Positions 1 through 11,362 of a stretch of DNA of 64,000 nucleotides are shown piece by piece. How positions within the stretch are numbered: the first letter of the stretch is position 1; the number at the start of each line of letters is the position of its first letter. Origin of the DNA: Bettongia penicillata ogilbyi. Taxonomy: Eukaryota; Chordata; Mammalia; Diprotodontia; Potoroidae. The translations under genes and the position numbers were made by a program. The notes beneath the pieces are model-generated. The model saw only the letters and a program-made list of their open reading frames with translations, made no database searches and was not told where the DNA came from. The DNA is taken from assembly GCA_023548195.1 (NCBI GenBank), contig JAJHZJ010000601.1:601001-665000 (forward strand), given 5' to 3'.

Positions 1-729
1 GTTGTAGCAATGGAAAATCTAAGCCTGCTTCTCATATAGTGAGTGATGTGGCAAAAAATTATTTTTTGAAGCAAATACTGTTTTTGGAACATTTTCAATT
101 ATTAGTAATAGTGCAATATGCTGATATTAATACAGTCATGATTACTCTCTCCTTTCATGGTTTTCTTGCATAAGTCCAAGATCCACTGTGTAAGGGATGA
201 CTGAATTTTCTTTCCACAGAAATTGTGTGAGACATGATTTGAATTCATACTGGTGACTAAGGGATAAAACTGCTTATGGTGGAAAAGGCAGGGAGGGAGG
301 AGCATTGAGGGATGTTGGACACCTGATAATCAGAATATCTAAAATCAAAGATGGCCTTTATCCTGTGTATCAAAAGCTATTGGACCAGATGTGGTTTACA
401 AAGGATGAAGTCCATTGACCCAAACACTGTCTTAGATAATGGGACTCTTATTATGGATATCCTGTGTAGGTTTTTCAAGCACAAATTTTGTCAATTCTCT
501 TAGAAATTGAGGAAATTCCTTTTTCATGCTGTGGATGATGTGGAAAACCTGGAAGAAGACTCAAAGCATTTTGTAGATTACACTTTCCTGTATTTAAGTA
601 ATATGAGAATGAAAAGGAATTGAATGTGGAAATGAGAGAAGGAACCTAGAGCATAGATCCACTTTTGAGGGAGGGTTTGGAGGGGTAGTTATTTTCTGTG
701 AACCCTGACCTGACCAATTATAATGCCAA
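1..729. other. Intergenic flank, no gene recognised
   Basis: AT-rich DNA left of the ERV-L provirus. Short open frames are present on both strands, but none resembles a known domain and none keeps a long frame. No repeat family was recognised by eye. Confidence 0.5.
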
Positions 730-1141
730 TGTGATACTTACAGTAGCCATCTTTGTGCATGTGTATTTCCAGGGTAAATTTGAAAAATATAAACTCTCTT
801 CCTGAACGATGAAACCCAGACTCAAACCCAGATCCAAACATCAGAAAGTCAAATTCATCATAGTGACAAAGAAATCTGTACACATTATCAATGCAGGGAT
901 CAAGCCTTTCCTCTGTCCAGCCTCCCCACAATCAAATTCCCTTAGGCAAAATCACTCCCTCTCTCACTCATTTTAGCTACTTTGCTCAGCTCTGCCTCAC
1001 TCTTCCTGCACCACTCATTTGGCAAGCTCCTCCCACCATGGACTTCATATAACTCAAGTTGTTGTATGGGCCAAAGCTCAAAGTAGGTCACATAGGCCTA
1101 TTGAGGGGGAGGAAAGATCTTCAAATTCCATTAACATTACA
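730..1141 (-). repeat. ERV-L 3' LTR
   Basis: About 412 bp that aligns by eye with 6090-6619. On the element's strand it begins TGTAAT and ends ATCACA, the TG...CA ends of an LTR. It lacks the long CT tract and the 63-bp duplication of its partner. The sequence just inside it (1142-1160) is only weakly purine-rich, so the polypurine tract is uncertain; a clearer G-rich run lies near 1308-1316. Confidence 0.75.
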
Positions 1142-1646
1142 TTCATCTCCAAGAACTTTCATGTCCATTAATAGGTCAATAGGAGTTTATGAGTAATTGG
1201 TATTCACATAACTTCATAACAATATAGCAAGGATCACAGAAATAGCAGAAAATAAGCATAAAAGCAATATCTTAGAGTGGGGGTGTGAGCACAAGCACTA
1301 CATCAGTCCCCCCTCAAAGGAATGGGACTCGAAATCCATTGGAGTAAGGAGTTAAGGTCTCTTCTTCTATAATTATTTCCTGCTGAGATTGGATGTAGAG
1401 TTGTCTCTGCCTTGAAAGGTCACATTTGAAGAGTAATTCTTTGGTCAGTATCTAGAGCTTGATCGATGCCAGATCCAGAGATAATGTATCATAGACAGTA
1501 TCTGGAGCTTGGTCAATGCACAATTTGGTAATCATCTTCTCCTGAATAAACAACAGTTATGGTATTATCTTTCCCATATCCTGTAATCTCTGCAACCTTT
1601 GAAACATTGTCTGGCTTTAAGTTTACCCATACTTTAGCTCCCAATT

Positions 1647-2035
1647 TCATTTTATCAGTAGAACCAAACCCTTCAGTTCCTCTGATAGGTATGTGGAAGG
1701 AGGATCAGTTTTAACAAAGGGTATTGTTTCACAAGGAATAATAATCACTTGAACTATTCTTTCATTTTTACACAACTGTATAAGTTCTTCACCTAAATCT
1801 TGGAATACTGCAATTATTTCTCCTTGATAATTAGAATCTATTACTCCAGCCAACACATGTATTCTTGAGCTGCTAATCCTGATTTAGGTAATGGGCATCC
1901 AAAATTGTTTTTAGAGATTCTCACACATATTCCAGTAGAAATTTTTCTTATTTCTTTTCTATCCAACCAAAAGTCCTCTAAACAAGGTAAATCAAATCCT
2001 GCTGAACCAGGGGTTGCTGTACACAGAGATGTGAC
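1647..2035 (-). pseudogene. ERV-L dUTPase remnant
   Basis: Translation of the minus strand shows the dUTPase motif GSAGFDL near 1990-2005 and the later motif GVIDSNYQGEI near 1815-1850. These are conserved motifs 1 and 3 of trimeric dUTPases, which convert dUTP to dUMP. A stop codon between them splits the frame; the distal 69 residues remain open. It follows integrase directly, the ERV-L position. It is not at the protease position used by betaretroviruses, nor inside pol before integrase as in lentiviruses. Confidence 0.82.
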
Positions 2036-2050
2036 ATTTTGTCTTACAGT

Positions 2051-2815
2051 CTAGGACTCAATATATGAGATCTCATGTGTTTGTTGTTTTCTAATTTTCA
2101 GATTTGGGTTCTTCATTTTGACTAGAGGTATAATTTCTCCCAAAGGTCTTTTATTCAAATTAAGCAAAGCAGTGAACAAATTATCTTTCCAATGCTGATA
2201 AGAATTACTAGAACTTAACTCTCTTAACTGTTCTTTCAATAATGTATTCATTCTTTCCATTAACCCAGATGTTTGTGGATAATATACAATATGACATCTA
2301 TTCTACGTTATTTAATATGCAACATCTCTTCACTTAATTATCTTTGAAATGATAATTGTCGTCATTTTTAATCTGCATTGCGGTTCCATGATACAGACTT
2401 ATGGTATATAGAGTTTTACAAATATTTTTCTGGGTTGCTTTCTTATACTGACAAGTCACTAGTACACTCGAGTAAGTGTCAACATATGTACACATAAATT
2501 TGCATCCTTTGTCTTGGGTTAGGGATCCAATATAATCTATTTGTCAAATCTGGGCTGGGACTTTTCTCCTTGCTATCTCTCCAGTTATTGCCTGAGGAAC
2601 AGTTTTTTCTTTTTCCAGTTGACATATATGATGTTCCTCTGCTATTTGTTTTAGTAAGGAGAGATACTAATACCTCGATATTATGCCCCCTGGTGTGTGA
2701 CCAGGACCAGTAAGTGGCTGGACTTTTGATGGTCCCATTTTGCTAGTACTGGATCATCAATTGGCTTCACAATAGAGAGACTATGTTGAGTAGCATACTT
2801 TGCTAGTCGATCAGA
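2051..2815 (-). pseudogene. ERV-L integrase remnant
   Basis: The minus strand reads QIDYIGSL near 2535 (first catalytic Asp region) followed by YVDTYS near 2480, both typical of the retroviral integrase core. Further on, ERMNTLLKEQL (2220-2260) matches the segment carrying the catalytic Glu. A stop occupies the usual Trp just before QIDYIG, and there is at least one more break near 2290-2340. It sits between RNase H and dUTPase. Function is lost. Confidence 0.8.
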
Positions 2816-2828
2816 ATGTACATTTTAC

Positions 2829-3700
2829 TCATCTTTCTGGCGTGGTGAGGGCCACATGAGCATCTACATGAAAAACTGACAAATTAGTAACAAAAGACAT
2901 GTCCCATATGTCTTCCCATAATTCTTTGCCCCAGACTTGTTTGCCATGGGTTTCCCAATTTTGATTTTTCCACAGGGGCATCCATGTAGCTAACTCATTA
3001 GCTACTGCCCATGAATCAGTGAATATATGGCACTGTCCTCCTTGTTCTCTTTTAATGGCTTGAGGTACTGCCATAAGTTCAGCATATTGACTACTTCCAC
3101 CTATCCCAGTACTTTTCAACGTCTGCCTAGTATATGAGTTGTAGGCTACTGCTTTCCAGTGTCTTCTATGGCCCGAATATTTTGTTGTCCCATCAGTAAA
3201 CCATGTATGTTTCTTTTATTCTAAGAATAAAACATCTTTTTTTTTTATTCTTAAAATAAAAATTCTTAAAATATCTACCATATTCCTAATTTCATTTTAT
3301 CAAAGACTATATCAACTGTTGCTTTGGCTTAAGGAATGTATCATTTTCCTCATTATTCATGTTTTCTACTGATTTATATAAAGCAGAAACTTCCCTTTTG
3401 CTTGTTTTAGATGTTTTGAATGTACACTTTCGTTTTAATTATTCTATCCTCTTCTGCATGTTCAGTTCTATGGGAAGCAGAGTACTTATTACCCAGGTCA
3501 TAATCCAGGTCTTAATATTATTTCAGTCAGTTCAGTCTCTACCAAAGCCCAAAATGCAACTAACAACTGCTTTTCAAAAAGGGGTATATTGAACTCTAGA
3601 TGAAGGGAGTTTCCTAGACCAAAATCCTTAGGGTTCATTTTGACTTTGTTGCTTTTGCCATAAACTCCAGTTTGCATATTCATCTCGTACAGTCAATTGT
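2829..3700 (-). pseudogene. ERV-L RT connection and RNase H remnant
   Basis: The piece at 3498-3683 contains FEKQLLVAFWALVETE, typical of the RT connection/RNase H junction. The piece at 2829-3119 contains SSQYAEL, IFTDSWAVAN and FHVDAH, matching the RNase H catalytic and handle regions; TDSWAVAN is characteristic of ERV-L. An AT-rich stretch at 3190-3300 and several stops separate the two pieces. RNase H normally degrades the RNA of the RNA/DNA hybrid during reverse transcription. Confidence 0.82.
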
Positions 3701-4600
3701 AATTCTACTAGGCCACTTTGCATAGGCTTGTATTGCAGCCTTGGATTCTTCAAAAGCTTTACTCTACTCAAGTGTCCAATCAAATTCATATTTCTTCCTA
3801 GTAACTTTATATAGGGGTTTCAAAATCTGTCCAAAATTTGAAATGTGATGTTTCCAATATCCAAAAATCCTGTAAACCTTGAGGCCTTTTTCTTATTGGT
3901 ACGTATAGGAAAATAGTGGTCTTTCACTGGGTTTGTGAAAGAATCTCTTGCAGCCCCTTATTCCATCGTATTCCTAAAAATTTCACTGTTTGAACTAGTC
4001 CTTGAATTTTTGCAGGATTAATTTCCCACTTTTTGTTTTCATATGCTCAATTTAAAGCATTAAACTCTTCTCCTTCACTTTAACATTTTTTTTCTGTATC
4101 ATAATATCATCCATGTAGTGGGTAAGCTGTATACCAGGTACTTCTAATTCACCCAAATGTTCAGTCACAATACTATGAGAAATAGTAGATCTATGGAGAT
4201 ATCCATGTTGCAAGTGGGCAGCAGTATATTGTCTACTCTTACAAGTGAAAGCACATTGGTCCCATCGTGTGGAATCTATTGGGATAATAAAGAAAGCATT
4301 GGCCAAAACAGCAACTGCATACAAAGTTCCATCATTTTTCTGGATCCTTTCCATTAAAGTAATGCTATCTGGAACAGCAGCATATGGGGGAGATGGGAAA
4401 AGTCACTTTATTAAATTGTATGTAATTCATTATCATCCTCCATGTTCCGTTTGACTTTCATACTGTCCAGAAAGGATTATTCCATCAAGTGGTTAAAGGG
4501 AGTAACAATCCTGCCTCAACATATTCCTTTATAGCATTGGCAATTTCATTTTGCCCCTCTGATACATGATACTACCTTAAAGTAATATTTCAGAAAGTTC
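3701..4600 (-). pseudogene. ERV-L reverse transcriptase remnant
   Basis: The open piece at 4052-4354 carries LANAFFIIPI, CAFTC and then HYMDDIM at about 4100-4120, the RT active site with both Asp codons kept. Flanking palm and thumb segments are broken by stops. The order after the protease and before RNase H is as expected. The HYMDD version, with an upstream 'GIQL' context, resembles the HYIDDIM of ERV-L rather than gammaretroviruses. Confidence 0.85.
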
Positions 4601-4990
4601 AGGTAAAGTGATTGGCTGAATTTATATTTTGCCCATTAAAACTATTAATTTCTATCTTCTTTGCTTTAAATTGGTGTGTCCCCCAAGGTAAATTTAAAGT
4701 CATCCATCTCAATATATCTATTCCAAAGATGTGTTCAGGAATGGGTACAATTGCCATAGTATATTCTTTCTTACGCAATTTTTCAGTTTTCACTGTTAGT
4801 TTAATTTGTCTGACTGATATTCCAGCCCTTCACAGTCCTGTTATGGTAATAGCAGTTCCATGTTTTATTTTGTTAGTGTTTTCATATATAAAGATGTCCT
4901 CTGTCCCAGTATCTATTAATGCCCTAGTGACAGTAGTTGATCAGTTTTTCCAGTATATGGTTAAATTGGTATAGGGTCTGCATACTGCTT
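4601..4990 (-). pseudogene. ERV-L protease remnant
   Basis: Minus-strand translation gives ALIDTGTE at about 4897-4922, the aspartic protease active-site loop (DTG at 4904-4912). Downstream, VPIPEHIFGIDIL (4690-4745) matches the C-terminal protease to RT junction of ERV-L elements. A TGA near 4835 breaks the frame. It sits between gag and RT. Confidence 0.75.
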
Positions 4991-4994
4991 TAAT

Positions 4995-6030
4995 GTGAGC
5001 TGGAGCTTGCCCAAATTCCTTTTTTCCTGGCAGGTTGGAAGAAATTGAATACAGTGATTCAGGTGGATCTGTAGGGGAAGTTGTTTCTTCCCTATTCTGT
5101 CTAATATTAAGTTCCTTTTCTCAGTACATCTTATACAGTTTGTTATTTGGAATGCCATTTATTTTTCCAAAATCTATCCCTGCTCATTATAAAGAAGTAA
5201 ACATTTCTCTCCTTTTTACTCTCCTCTGACTTTGAATCCATTAGCTATTTGCTTTTGTTTCTTGAAGAAATTTATCTATTCTCCTAGATCATTTAACAGT
5301 GAAATCTTATCCAGCACCTCCAAAAGACGTTGCCCTATTTTCACAAGTAGTAAAGTTATAATTAGGTGCTTATAGGTGGAAGGAGCAGATTTCACTATCA
5401 TATTCCTACCAGAAGTTGTTAAGAGAGTGCTTTGATAAGCCTTGGCATCTCTGACCATTATTTCGTTTTTCATTACCACTTCCTTTAACTTTCTCATACA
5501 CTCTCTGAGTGAATACCAGGGTCTATCTATGCTAGGCCACATAGAGTCAGTGGAATACTGTTTACTGCATCCCTCAGCAGTTAAAGCTAACAGAGTATTT
5601 CCATTGTTACCTCCTTGAATATGGTAATCCCTGACAGCTTGTTGTACAAAAGGATTCTGACTAATACCTGTGAGTTTCAAAGGGTCCCTGTAAACTCTCC
5701 ATACTCCTCTGACGGCTTCCTCACTGATTCTCACCATCCTTGAAATCAACTAGCTCTTTTTTCAGTTGAACATTTTTCTTCCACAATTTACATATGTAAA
5801 ACATGAGCATGTTAACAATGCCCATACTGTTCTATATATCCCTGCCATTTCTTTCTGCATTTCTATTGATATTCTTTGCCAATATCTTTCTAAATCTCTG
5901 GCTTCTTTCTTTTTAACCTCAGTTCTCAGTTTTCACAAAGTCCTGAGATTTTAGCCCATTTTCTCTCCAGGGAGGAATAAGGTAAATCCTCCCATTCTGG
6001 GGCACCCATTTCCTTCCCGACAGCCTTTCT
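4995..6030 (-). pseudogene. ERV-L gag remnant
   Basis: This lies between the 5' leader and the protease. The longest open piece, 5276-5749 (157 codons), is predicted mainly helical and is compatible with a retroviral capsid, but I could not identify the major homology region with confidence. The assignment rests chiefly on position. A shorter piece at 4961-5158 includes Cys residues but no clear CCHC knuckle. The frame is broken near 5270 and 5750. Confidence 0.55.
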
Positions 6031-6069
6031 TTCCCCACGTAGAAGTTAATATTTCTTGATCCCATCCTC

Positions 6070-6088
6070 GTGCCAATTTGCAGCACCA
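6070..6088 (-). other. Putative primer-binding site of the ERV-L
   Basis: Immediately inside the 5' LTR, the minus strand continues with TGGTGCTGCAAATTGGCA. It begins with TGG, the complement of a tRNA CCA end. I cannot say by eye which tRNA it matches. Confidence 0.45.
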
Positions 6089-6348
6089 ATGTGATACCCA
6101 CAGCAGCTGCTATTGATATGCATGCATATTTCCAGGGTAAATTCGCAAAATATAAACTCTCTTCCTCAAAGATTAAACCATGACCTTTATTCAAATACCA
6201 GGAAATCAAATCCATCATAGTAACAATTTTTTTTTTTACAGATTATCAAAGCAGGGATCACAGCAATTTCAAAGCTTTCTCTCCCACAAACAAGCTCCCT
6301 TAGACAAAATCACTCCCTCTCTCACTCATTCTAGGTACTCTGCTCTGT

Positions 6349-6352
<4 letters not shown>

Positions 6353-6424
<72 letters not shown>
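6353..6424. repeat. (CT)36 microsatellite inside the LTR
   Basis: An uninterrupted run of about 72 bp of CT. The partner LTR has only CTGCCTCACTCTTCC here, so the expansion occurred after integration or is copy-specific. Confidence 0.95.
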
Positions 6425-6427
<3 letters not shown>

Positions 6428-6436
6428 TTAGCTCCA

Positions 6437-6562
6437 CTCATTTGACAAATTCCTCCCACCATAGGCTTCATATGACTCAAGCTGTGGGTTGGGTCAAAGC
6501 TCATTTGACAAATTCCTCCCACCATAGGCTTCATATGACTCAAGCTGTGGGTTGGGTCAAAG
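6437..6562. repeat. 63-bp tandem duplication in the LTR
   Basis: Two copies (6437-6499 and 6500-6562), each starting CTCATTTGACAAATTCC, appear identical. The other LTR holds a single copy, so this is a recent local duplication. Confidence 0.95.
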
Positions 6563-6875
6563 CTCAAAGCAGGTCACATGGGTCTATTAAGAAAGTCTTC
6601 AAATTCCCTTACCATTACACCAGTGGGGTTCAGGAAGGAAATTCGAATCTGAATGGATTATAAAAGAGCTTTTGTAATTGTCTTATGGTGTGTTTGCACC
6701 TATGAAGTGATCTTTTTTCACAAGGGGTTGAAGGACAGGTCACCCATCAGAAATGATGTAAAATAAAAATCTTTTTTTTCTAAATTCACTCATGGCCAGG
6801 TGGGATTCTTGGCAAGATAATTATTTCTCACAATCTCAAATGCCACTCTTAATGTGAACCTTTCTATTCAGTCAA

Positions 6876-6990
6876 ACAAACATTTATGTATTACCCACTG
6901 TGTACAAAGCAGTGTCAGATACTGTGTATAGAAAGGCAAATGCAAACAGTCCCTGTTATCAAGGCGTTTAAATACCCCTTTATATCACTT
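6876..6990 (+). repeat. Marsupial SINE fragment
   Basis: The text 'AACAAACATTTATGTATTAC...CACTGTGTACAAAGCA' followed by 'CAGTCCCTGTTATCAAGG' matches the common therian SINE/MIR-like pattern (catttattaagcacctactgtgtgc). It is diverged. Confidence 0.5.
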
Positions 6991-7179
6991 ATGCAAGCTA
7001 AAAAACAAATAAAAACAAAGTAGAAAACCAAACAAAATGAAATATAACCCGGGCCCTTAGTTAGTATCAAAGTCCTTCACTATCCTTGTCACTCATCTCC
7101 TGACCCTCTCTACCTTACCAATATCCTTCCTAAAATGTTAGTCCTGGAAATCAGCACAGTGTTCTAGTTGTGTGATGAC

Positions 7180-7335
7180 CAGAAAATAACTTTGCTTTGG
7201 AATCAAAGCACCTTGCTTTGATTCCTGTCTCTACCACTGCCTGTTTGAGATAGTGAGTGTCACTTTTCTCATCAATGGTAGCTGGACTAAGTGGCCTCTA
7301 AGGTTCCATGTTGCTCTAAATTCATAGTTCTATGA
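7180..7335 (+). repeat. MIR-like SINE fragment
   Basis: It contains GGTAGCTGGACTAAGTGGCC and AAGGTTCCATGTTGCTCTAA, a pattern seen in the 3' half of MIR/MAR-type SINEs. Confidence 0.5.
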
Positions 7336-7388
7336 ATATCACTTTCCTAGTTCTGGACACTTCAATGCTTGAATCTCTGATTTCATCC

Positions 7389-7424
<36 letters not shown>
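7389..7424. repeat. (TA)n microsatellite
   Basis: A run of alternating TA with one G interruption near 7417. Confidence 0.9.
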
Positions 7425-8840
7425 CTTGCAACAATGCACTTTGTAACCCCTCTAATCACTTTAGTGCTGTGCAGTCCTCGGTTCTGCAATTTGAAAAATC
7501 ATCCAAAAATCTTATCACCCAGATGACTAATGGCCTTCTACACCTGATCATGTGGAGACCATATGGGATACGAGTGGCTATACTGACCGTCGCTGGTCCC
7601 TTGCCCTTGCTCACGACAAGTTCACACTCTTTTCTGAATGTACATCACTGTGACATCTCATAAAGAAAACTTTTCTTCAATTCTCCAGTGACATATTGCA
7701 ACCCACCAATGCAATCTGCCAAGTTCTTTCTTGTTGAATATTCATTTGAATCTTCCAGAGACTATGATATCGTAGCCAGACTGCATCATCAGTTTAAAAG
7801 ATGTTTAAAAGATGAACCTTTGTTATAAATAGATTTTCAGATACATTTGCGCAATTTTGCAAAACTTATCAATTTTCCTCCTGCATTGATGTCTACATCC
7901 ATCCCATAGTTTCTTTGCAATTCATCCAAGGTATATATCCTTCTCTGTATAGGTTGTTCACCAATTTCATATCATAGCCTTGACAATAATAATTTTTTAT
8001 TCACTCTTTTTTAAATCTTCTATGAACAGAATCTCTTTGAAATTATTTTTCTTATATTGGACAAAATAACAAAGAAAAACTTTTGTCTGTTACAATAAGT
8101 TGATAAAAATCAGTGGAAGTTGTATTTTCATGCCAATTAGGCATATGGCTTCTAACTTGTCTAATGCTCACTTAGAATTGAAAGTACAGTTTTTCGTTCA
8201 TTCTTTTATTCATTCATTTTCTTAAACTCACATGTGAATGATTTACTGGTGATTCACTGATTTCTTTTTGTTGTTGTTGTTTGTTTGTTTTGTAGGAGGG
8301 TTGCCTTTAGATAATTCTTCTTCAGTGCTTTAGCAGGGCCTTAATTGCCAAGTTATAGCTCATAACTTTGAGAAGATCATTGGAAATCTTTTATTTACTT
8401 GTCTATTCATTTTTTAAACTTTTCTATTTTGCAGTTTATCATGAGGTTTAAAATTACTTTAAAACTAATTTCTATGAAAGACTGTTAGCTTTCCTCAAAA
8501 TGGTCATGTTAAAGATTCCTTACTTAAGGATCCACAAATATCTCCTTTTTTATTTTATATTCACTGATTCTTAGAATAAAAAAAAAATTAACCCACCCCC
8601 TTTTAAGCTATCACACTGAACGATTTTTCATTAAAACTTGTTTAATGTGCAATGGTGATGGTTGGCTTATTATATGTTTCTTTCCTTGAAAAAGTTTTGT
8701 TTTTCCCAGCGTAGTGTGTTGTTTGGGATTTTATTTTTTTCTTGTGAGAAGATATTCCTTCATTCTTTGTATTTGTTTGCTCAGTCAGGATAAATCCATT
8801 TAAGAATCATCATCATAGAACTAGTAATTAAATACATGAG
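7425..8840. other. Intergenic, no gene recognised
   Basis: AT-rich, with a GTTT/TTG run at 8266-8292. A less AT-rich block at 7440-7800 may be an old transposon 3' end, but I could not place it in a family. Confidence 0.4.
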
Positions 8841-8849
8841 AGAGGATAA

Positions 8850-9330
8850 TCTTCATGCTAGGGGACTTTAACATTCATATTGATACTTTCTCATATATCC
8901 CAACCTCTCAGATTCTTAAGAAACTAATTTCTCATGACCTACTTCATCCTACTTCTACCATGCACAATGATGACCATGTCCTTGATCTTGCCATCAACGA
9001 CACATATACCATTTCTATGTTCATGAATTCTGAAATTCCCTTACCTGATCACAGTCATCAGGCTTACCACTTTTTCCTTTACTTTTCAATACCAAACCCT
9101 GCTTTTCTTCCATACTGTGATACCCAATCTCTCTAACCATCAGTCCCCTCCCAGGCTACCACCCTACATTATCCAAGTTCTCCTTTCACAATTGTGACTC
9201 CTTGTTAAACTAGATCAGTTCTTCACTATCCTGTTCTCTAGAATATCTTGCCCCTCTTTTATCACCAGTTGCACTCTGCCTACTATCAACCTTGATCATT
9301 CCTACCATCTGCTGCCTTTGGACCTACATA
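8850..9330 (+). mobile_element. L2/CR1-type LINE fragment, endonuclease domain
   Basis: The frame at 8855-9136 reads LGDFNIHID near the start, then HDDHVLDLAIND-like text (8967-9000), then NSEIPLPDH. This follows the C-terminal half of AP-type endonucleases of L2/CR1-like LINEs (GDFNxH, GHTLDLV, SDH), with the SDH serine replaced by proline. The downstream sequence to 9750 may continue the element in broken frames. It is an old relic. Confidence 0.6.
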
Positions 9331-9339
9331 CATACTGTT

Positions 9340-11110
9340 GAAGGAAGGCACAGAAAAATCACAAGACCATGTTAATTGGGTCCACTACACATTTTTATTA
9401 TGTAGCCTTAGATGATCTTATTTTACACTTCCCTAATTAACTCGGTGTCCCACTTACCATAGCAACTCTTCCACATCTTTGGAGTCTTCTTTACCAATGT
9501 CATTTCTTACCCATGGCTCATCTTCCCCCAACCCTGTCAGCTAAAAACTTTGCTTCAAATTTTACTGAAAACAAAATACCAAGAGCTCCCTTTTCTCCTC
9601 TTCCCATCTCATATTACTTAGATATCACCTCGCATCACCTTCTCCTTCATCCCTGTCTAACCCAAAGAGGTGGTCCTTGCCAAAGGCAAACTACTTCACC
9701 AGCATAAACAGTCCCCTTTTATCCTGTCTCCTGTATCAAATTGTTCCTTCTCTTTTTCACTTTCTTATTTACCTTTAATCTCTTCCCTTTTAGACAATAG
9801 GGAATAGACTGATTTCCTATTTCCTACAAATTTGTCTATGTCTTCATCTATGGGGAGGGAGAGAATTATCTATTCAGTTATTTCATTTTGATTTTATCTA
9901 TTTCTCAGTATTATAACTTTGTATTTTCTCTGGGTGTGCTATTAATTTTTTAGTTTTAAAAATGAATACTTTTTTAAACCTTTTTTTTTTAATTGTTTTA
10001 TTTTCCCCATGAGGTCTGTTTCTTCAAAAATACACATATTTTTGGGAAATAAACATTTTTTCTCCATTTCACCCTTCCATCCCCACTCCTCATTGAAACA
10101 AATTTTCTTATTCAAGCAAAATAAATTTCCACACTTGTCCATGTATAGGTGTGTACATATATACACACATGTGTATATATGTACATATGAATATATACAC
10201 ACAGTACATATTTTAAAATAATAAATACATGCATATGTGTGTTATCTATGCCTCAGTCAGCATTGTGAGTTCTTAAACTATCTATCAAGAGATAAGTAGC
10301 ATGCTTCACCACAGATCTTCTATGATCATGCTTGGTCATTGCGTTGATCACTTTTTAAGTCTTTCAAAGTTGTTTATTTTTTACAATATTACAGTATTTA
10401 CAATGTTACAATAAATTATTCTACTTGTTCTGTTAACTTCAATCTGCATTAGATTTTCTCAACTGAAATGAAATCATCCCTTTCATTTCTTATATTACAA
10501 TAGTATTCCATTACATTCATATACTATATTTCAATCGTTATACAATTGATGGACTCTCCATTAGTTTCCAGTTCTTTGCCACCACCATGAAAAAAATAGA
10601 GTTGCCATAGATATTTGGTGGAGAATTTTCTCAATCCAGAGAAACGGGATGTCTTGGGAGGGGTTTATGCATCAATGGAGGATGATTGAGGATCAAAGAT
10701 GGGAGGCCAGACTGAAAGCAAAGAAGTGTATTAACATGCCAAAGAGACTAATCTCTAGGGAGCAAATTCTCTTCCAATGTTTCAGATTTAGTTTTAAATA
10801 CTTTTTCAGTCCTTCTTAGAGTACTCCACCAATCACCAGCACTCTGCCACACCAAAAGATGGTAACAACTTTCAGAAGAAAAGGAGGGAAGGAAAGGAGG
10901 AATCAGTCAAGGAAAAAAAAGAAGAGGGGTATTCTAGGAAAATATTTTCCAAGTAGGTTTTTTATCGGAATGAGAAAACATTCCCCATTCAAGCACAAAA
11001 AGAGGTGACGAAATACATTTCCAAATTTAAAGGAGTCCATTTAGAAAAAACTACAAGATTGAAATAACCATTAAACAAAATTTGCAGGTGCCCTATCCCA
11101 GAACACTAAA
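9340..11110. other. Intergenic, possible LINE continuation, no gene
   Basis: Pyrimidine-rich to about 9800, then AT-rich. It includes a TATACACACATGTG-type simple repeat at 10150-10210. No coding signal was recognised. Confidence 0.4.
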
Positions 11111-11117
11111 CAGATAT

Positions 11118-11362
11118 TTTTTATTATTTTTGTTCAGTTGTATCAAACTCTTTGTGACCCTGGGGATCATAGCTTCTCAACCCTGTGATAAGGTTTTCTT
11201 GGCAAAGGTACTGGAGTGCCATTACCTTCTCCAGTAGATTCAGGCAAACAGAGGTCAAATGACTTGCCCAGAATCACAGCTAGTAAGTGTCCCAAAACAC
11301 ATTGAACTCAGGGCTTCCTGACTCCAGGCCCAGCACTCTATCGACAGAGCACCAAGATGCCT
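11118..11362 (+). repeat. Marsupial SINE (TTGTTCAGT type)
   Basis: Begins TTTTTGTTCAGTTGTATC, followed by ACTCTTTGTGACCCTGGGG, TTTTCTTGGCAAAGGTACTG, a MIR-core-like 'TGACTTGCCCAGAATCACA', and TTCCTGACTCCAGGCCCAGC. This is the full-length arrangement of a SINE abundant in marsupials. A related copy is at 59943-60205. Confidence 0.75.

Larger units (their letters stand above)
730..6619 (-). mobile_element. ERV-L (class III) endogenous retrovirus, decayed provirus
   Basis: A minus-strand provirus of about 5.9 kb with two recognisable LTRs (730-1141 and 6090-6619). Read right to left, the order is 5' LTR, primer-binding-like site, gag remnant, protease (DTG), reverse transcriptase (YMDD), RNase H, integrase, dUTPase, 3' LTR. 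A dUTPase placed after integrase, with no envelope gene, is the known layout of ERV-L elements such as MERV-L and HERV-L. Stops and frameshifts break every gene, so it cannot be active. Only about 0.5 kb separates dUTPase from the 3' LTR, too little for env. Outer flanks are CCAA (left) and CCAG (right), at best an imperfect short target duplication. Confidence 0.85.
6090..6619 (-). repeat. ERV-L 5' LTR
   Basis: About 530 bp matching 730-1141. It shares TG...CA ends, an AATAAA signal on the minus strand at 6185-6190, and the block from TCACTCCCTCTCTCACTCATT onwards. It is longer than its partner because of a CT tract (6353-6424) and a 63-bp tandem duplication (6437-6562). Confidence 0.75.

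Noticed and set aside
4157..4454. Plus-strand frames opposite the RT
   Set aside because: Shadows of the minus-strand RT; no motif in the plus-strand translation.
5276..5749. 157-codon gag frame considered as a domesticated capsid (Fv1-like)
   Set aside because: It is shorter than a capsid gene and lies in order within a decayed provirus; there is no sign of selection visible by eye.
6437..6562. Tandem repeat considered as a CRISPR-like or satellite array
   Set aside because: Only two adjacent units without spacers, inside an LTR, in a vertebrate genome.
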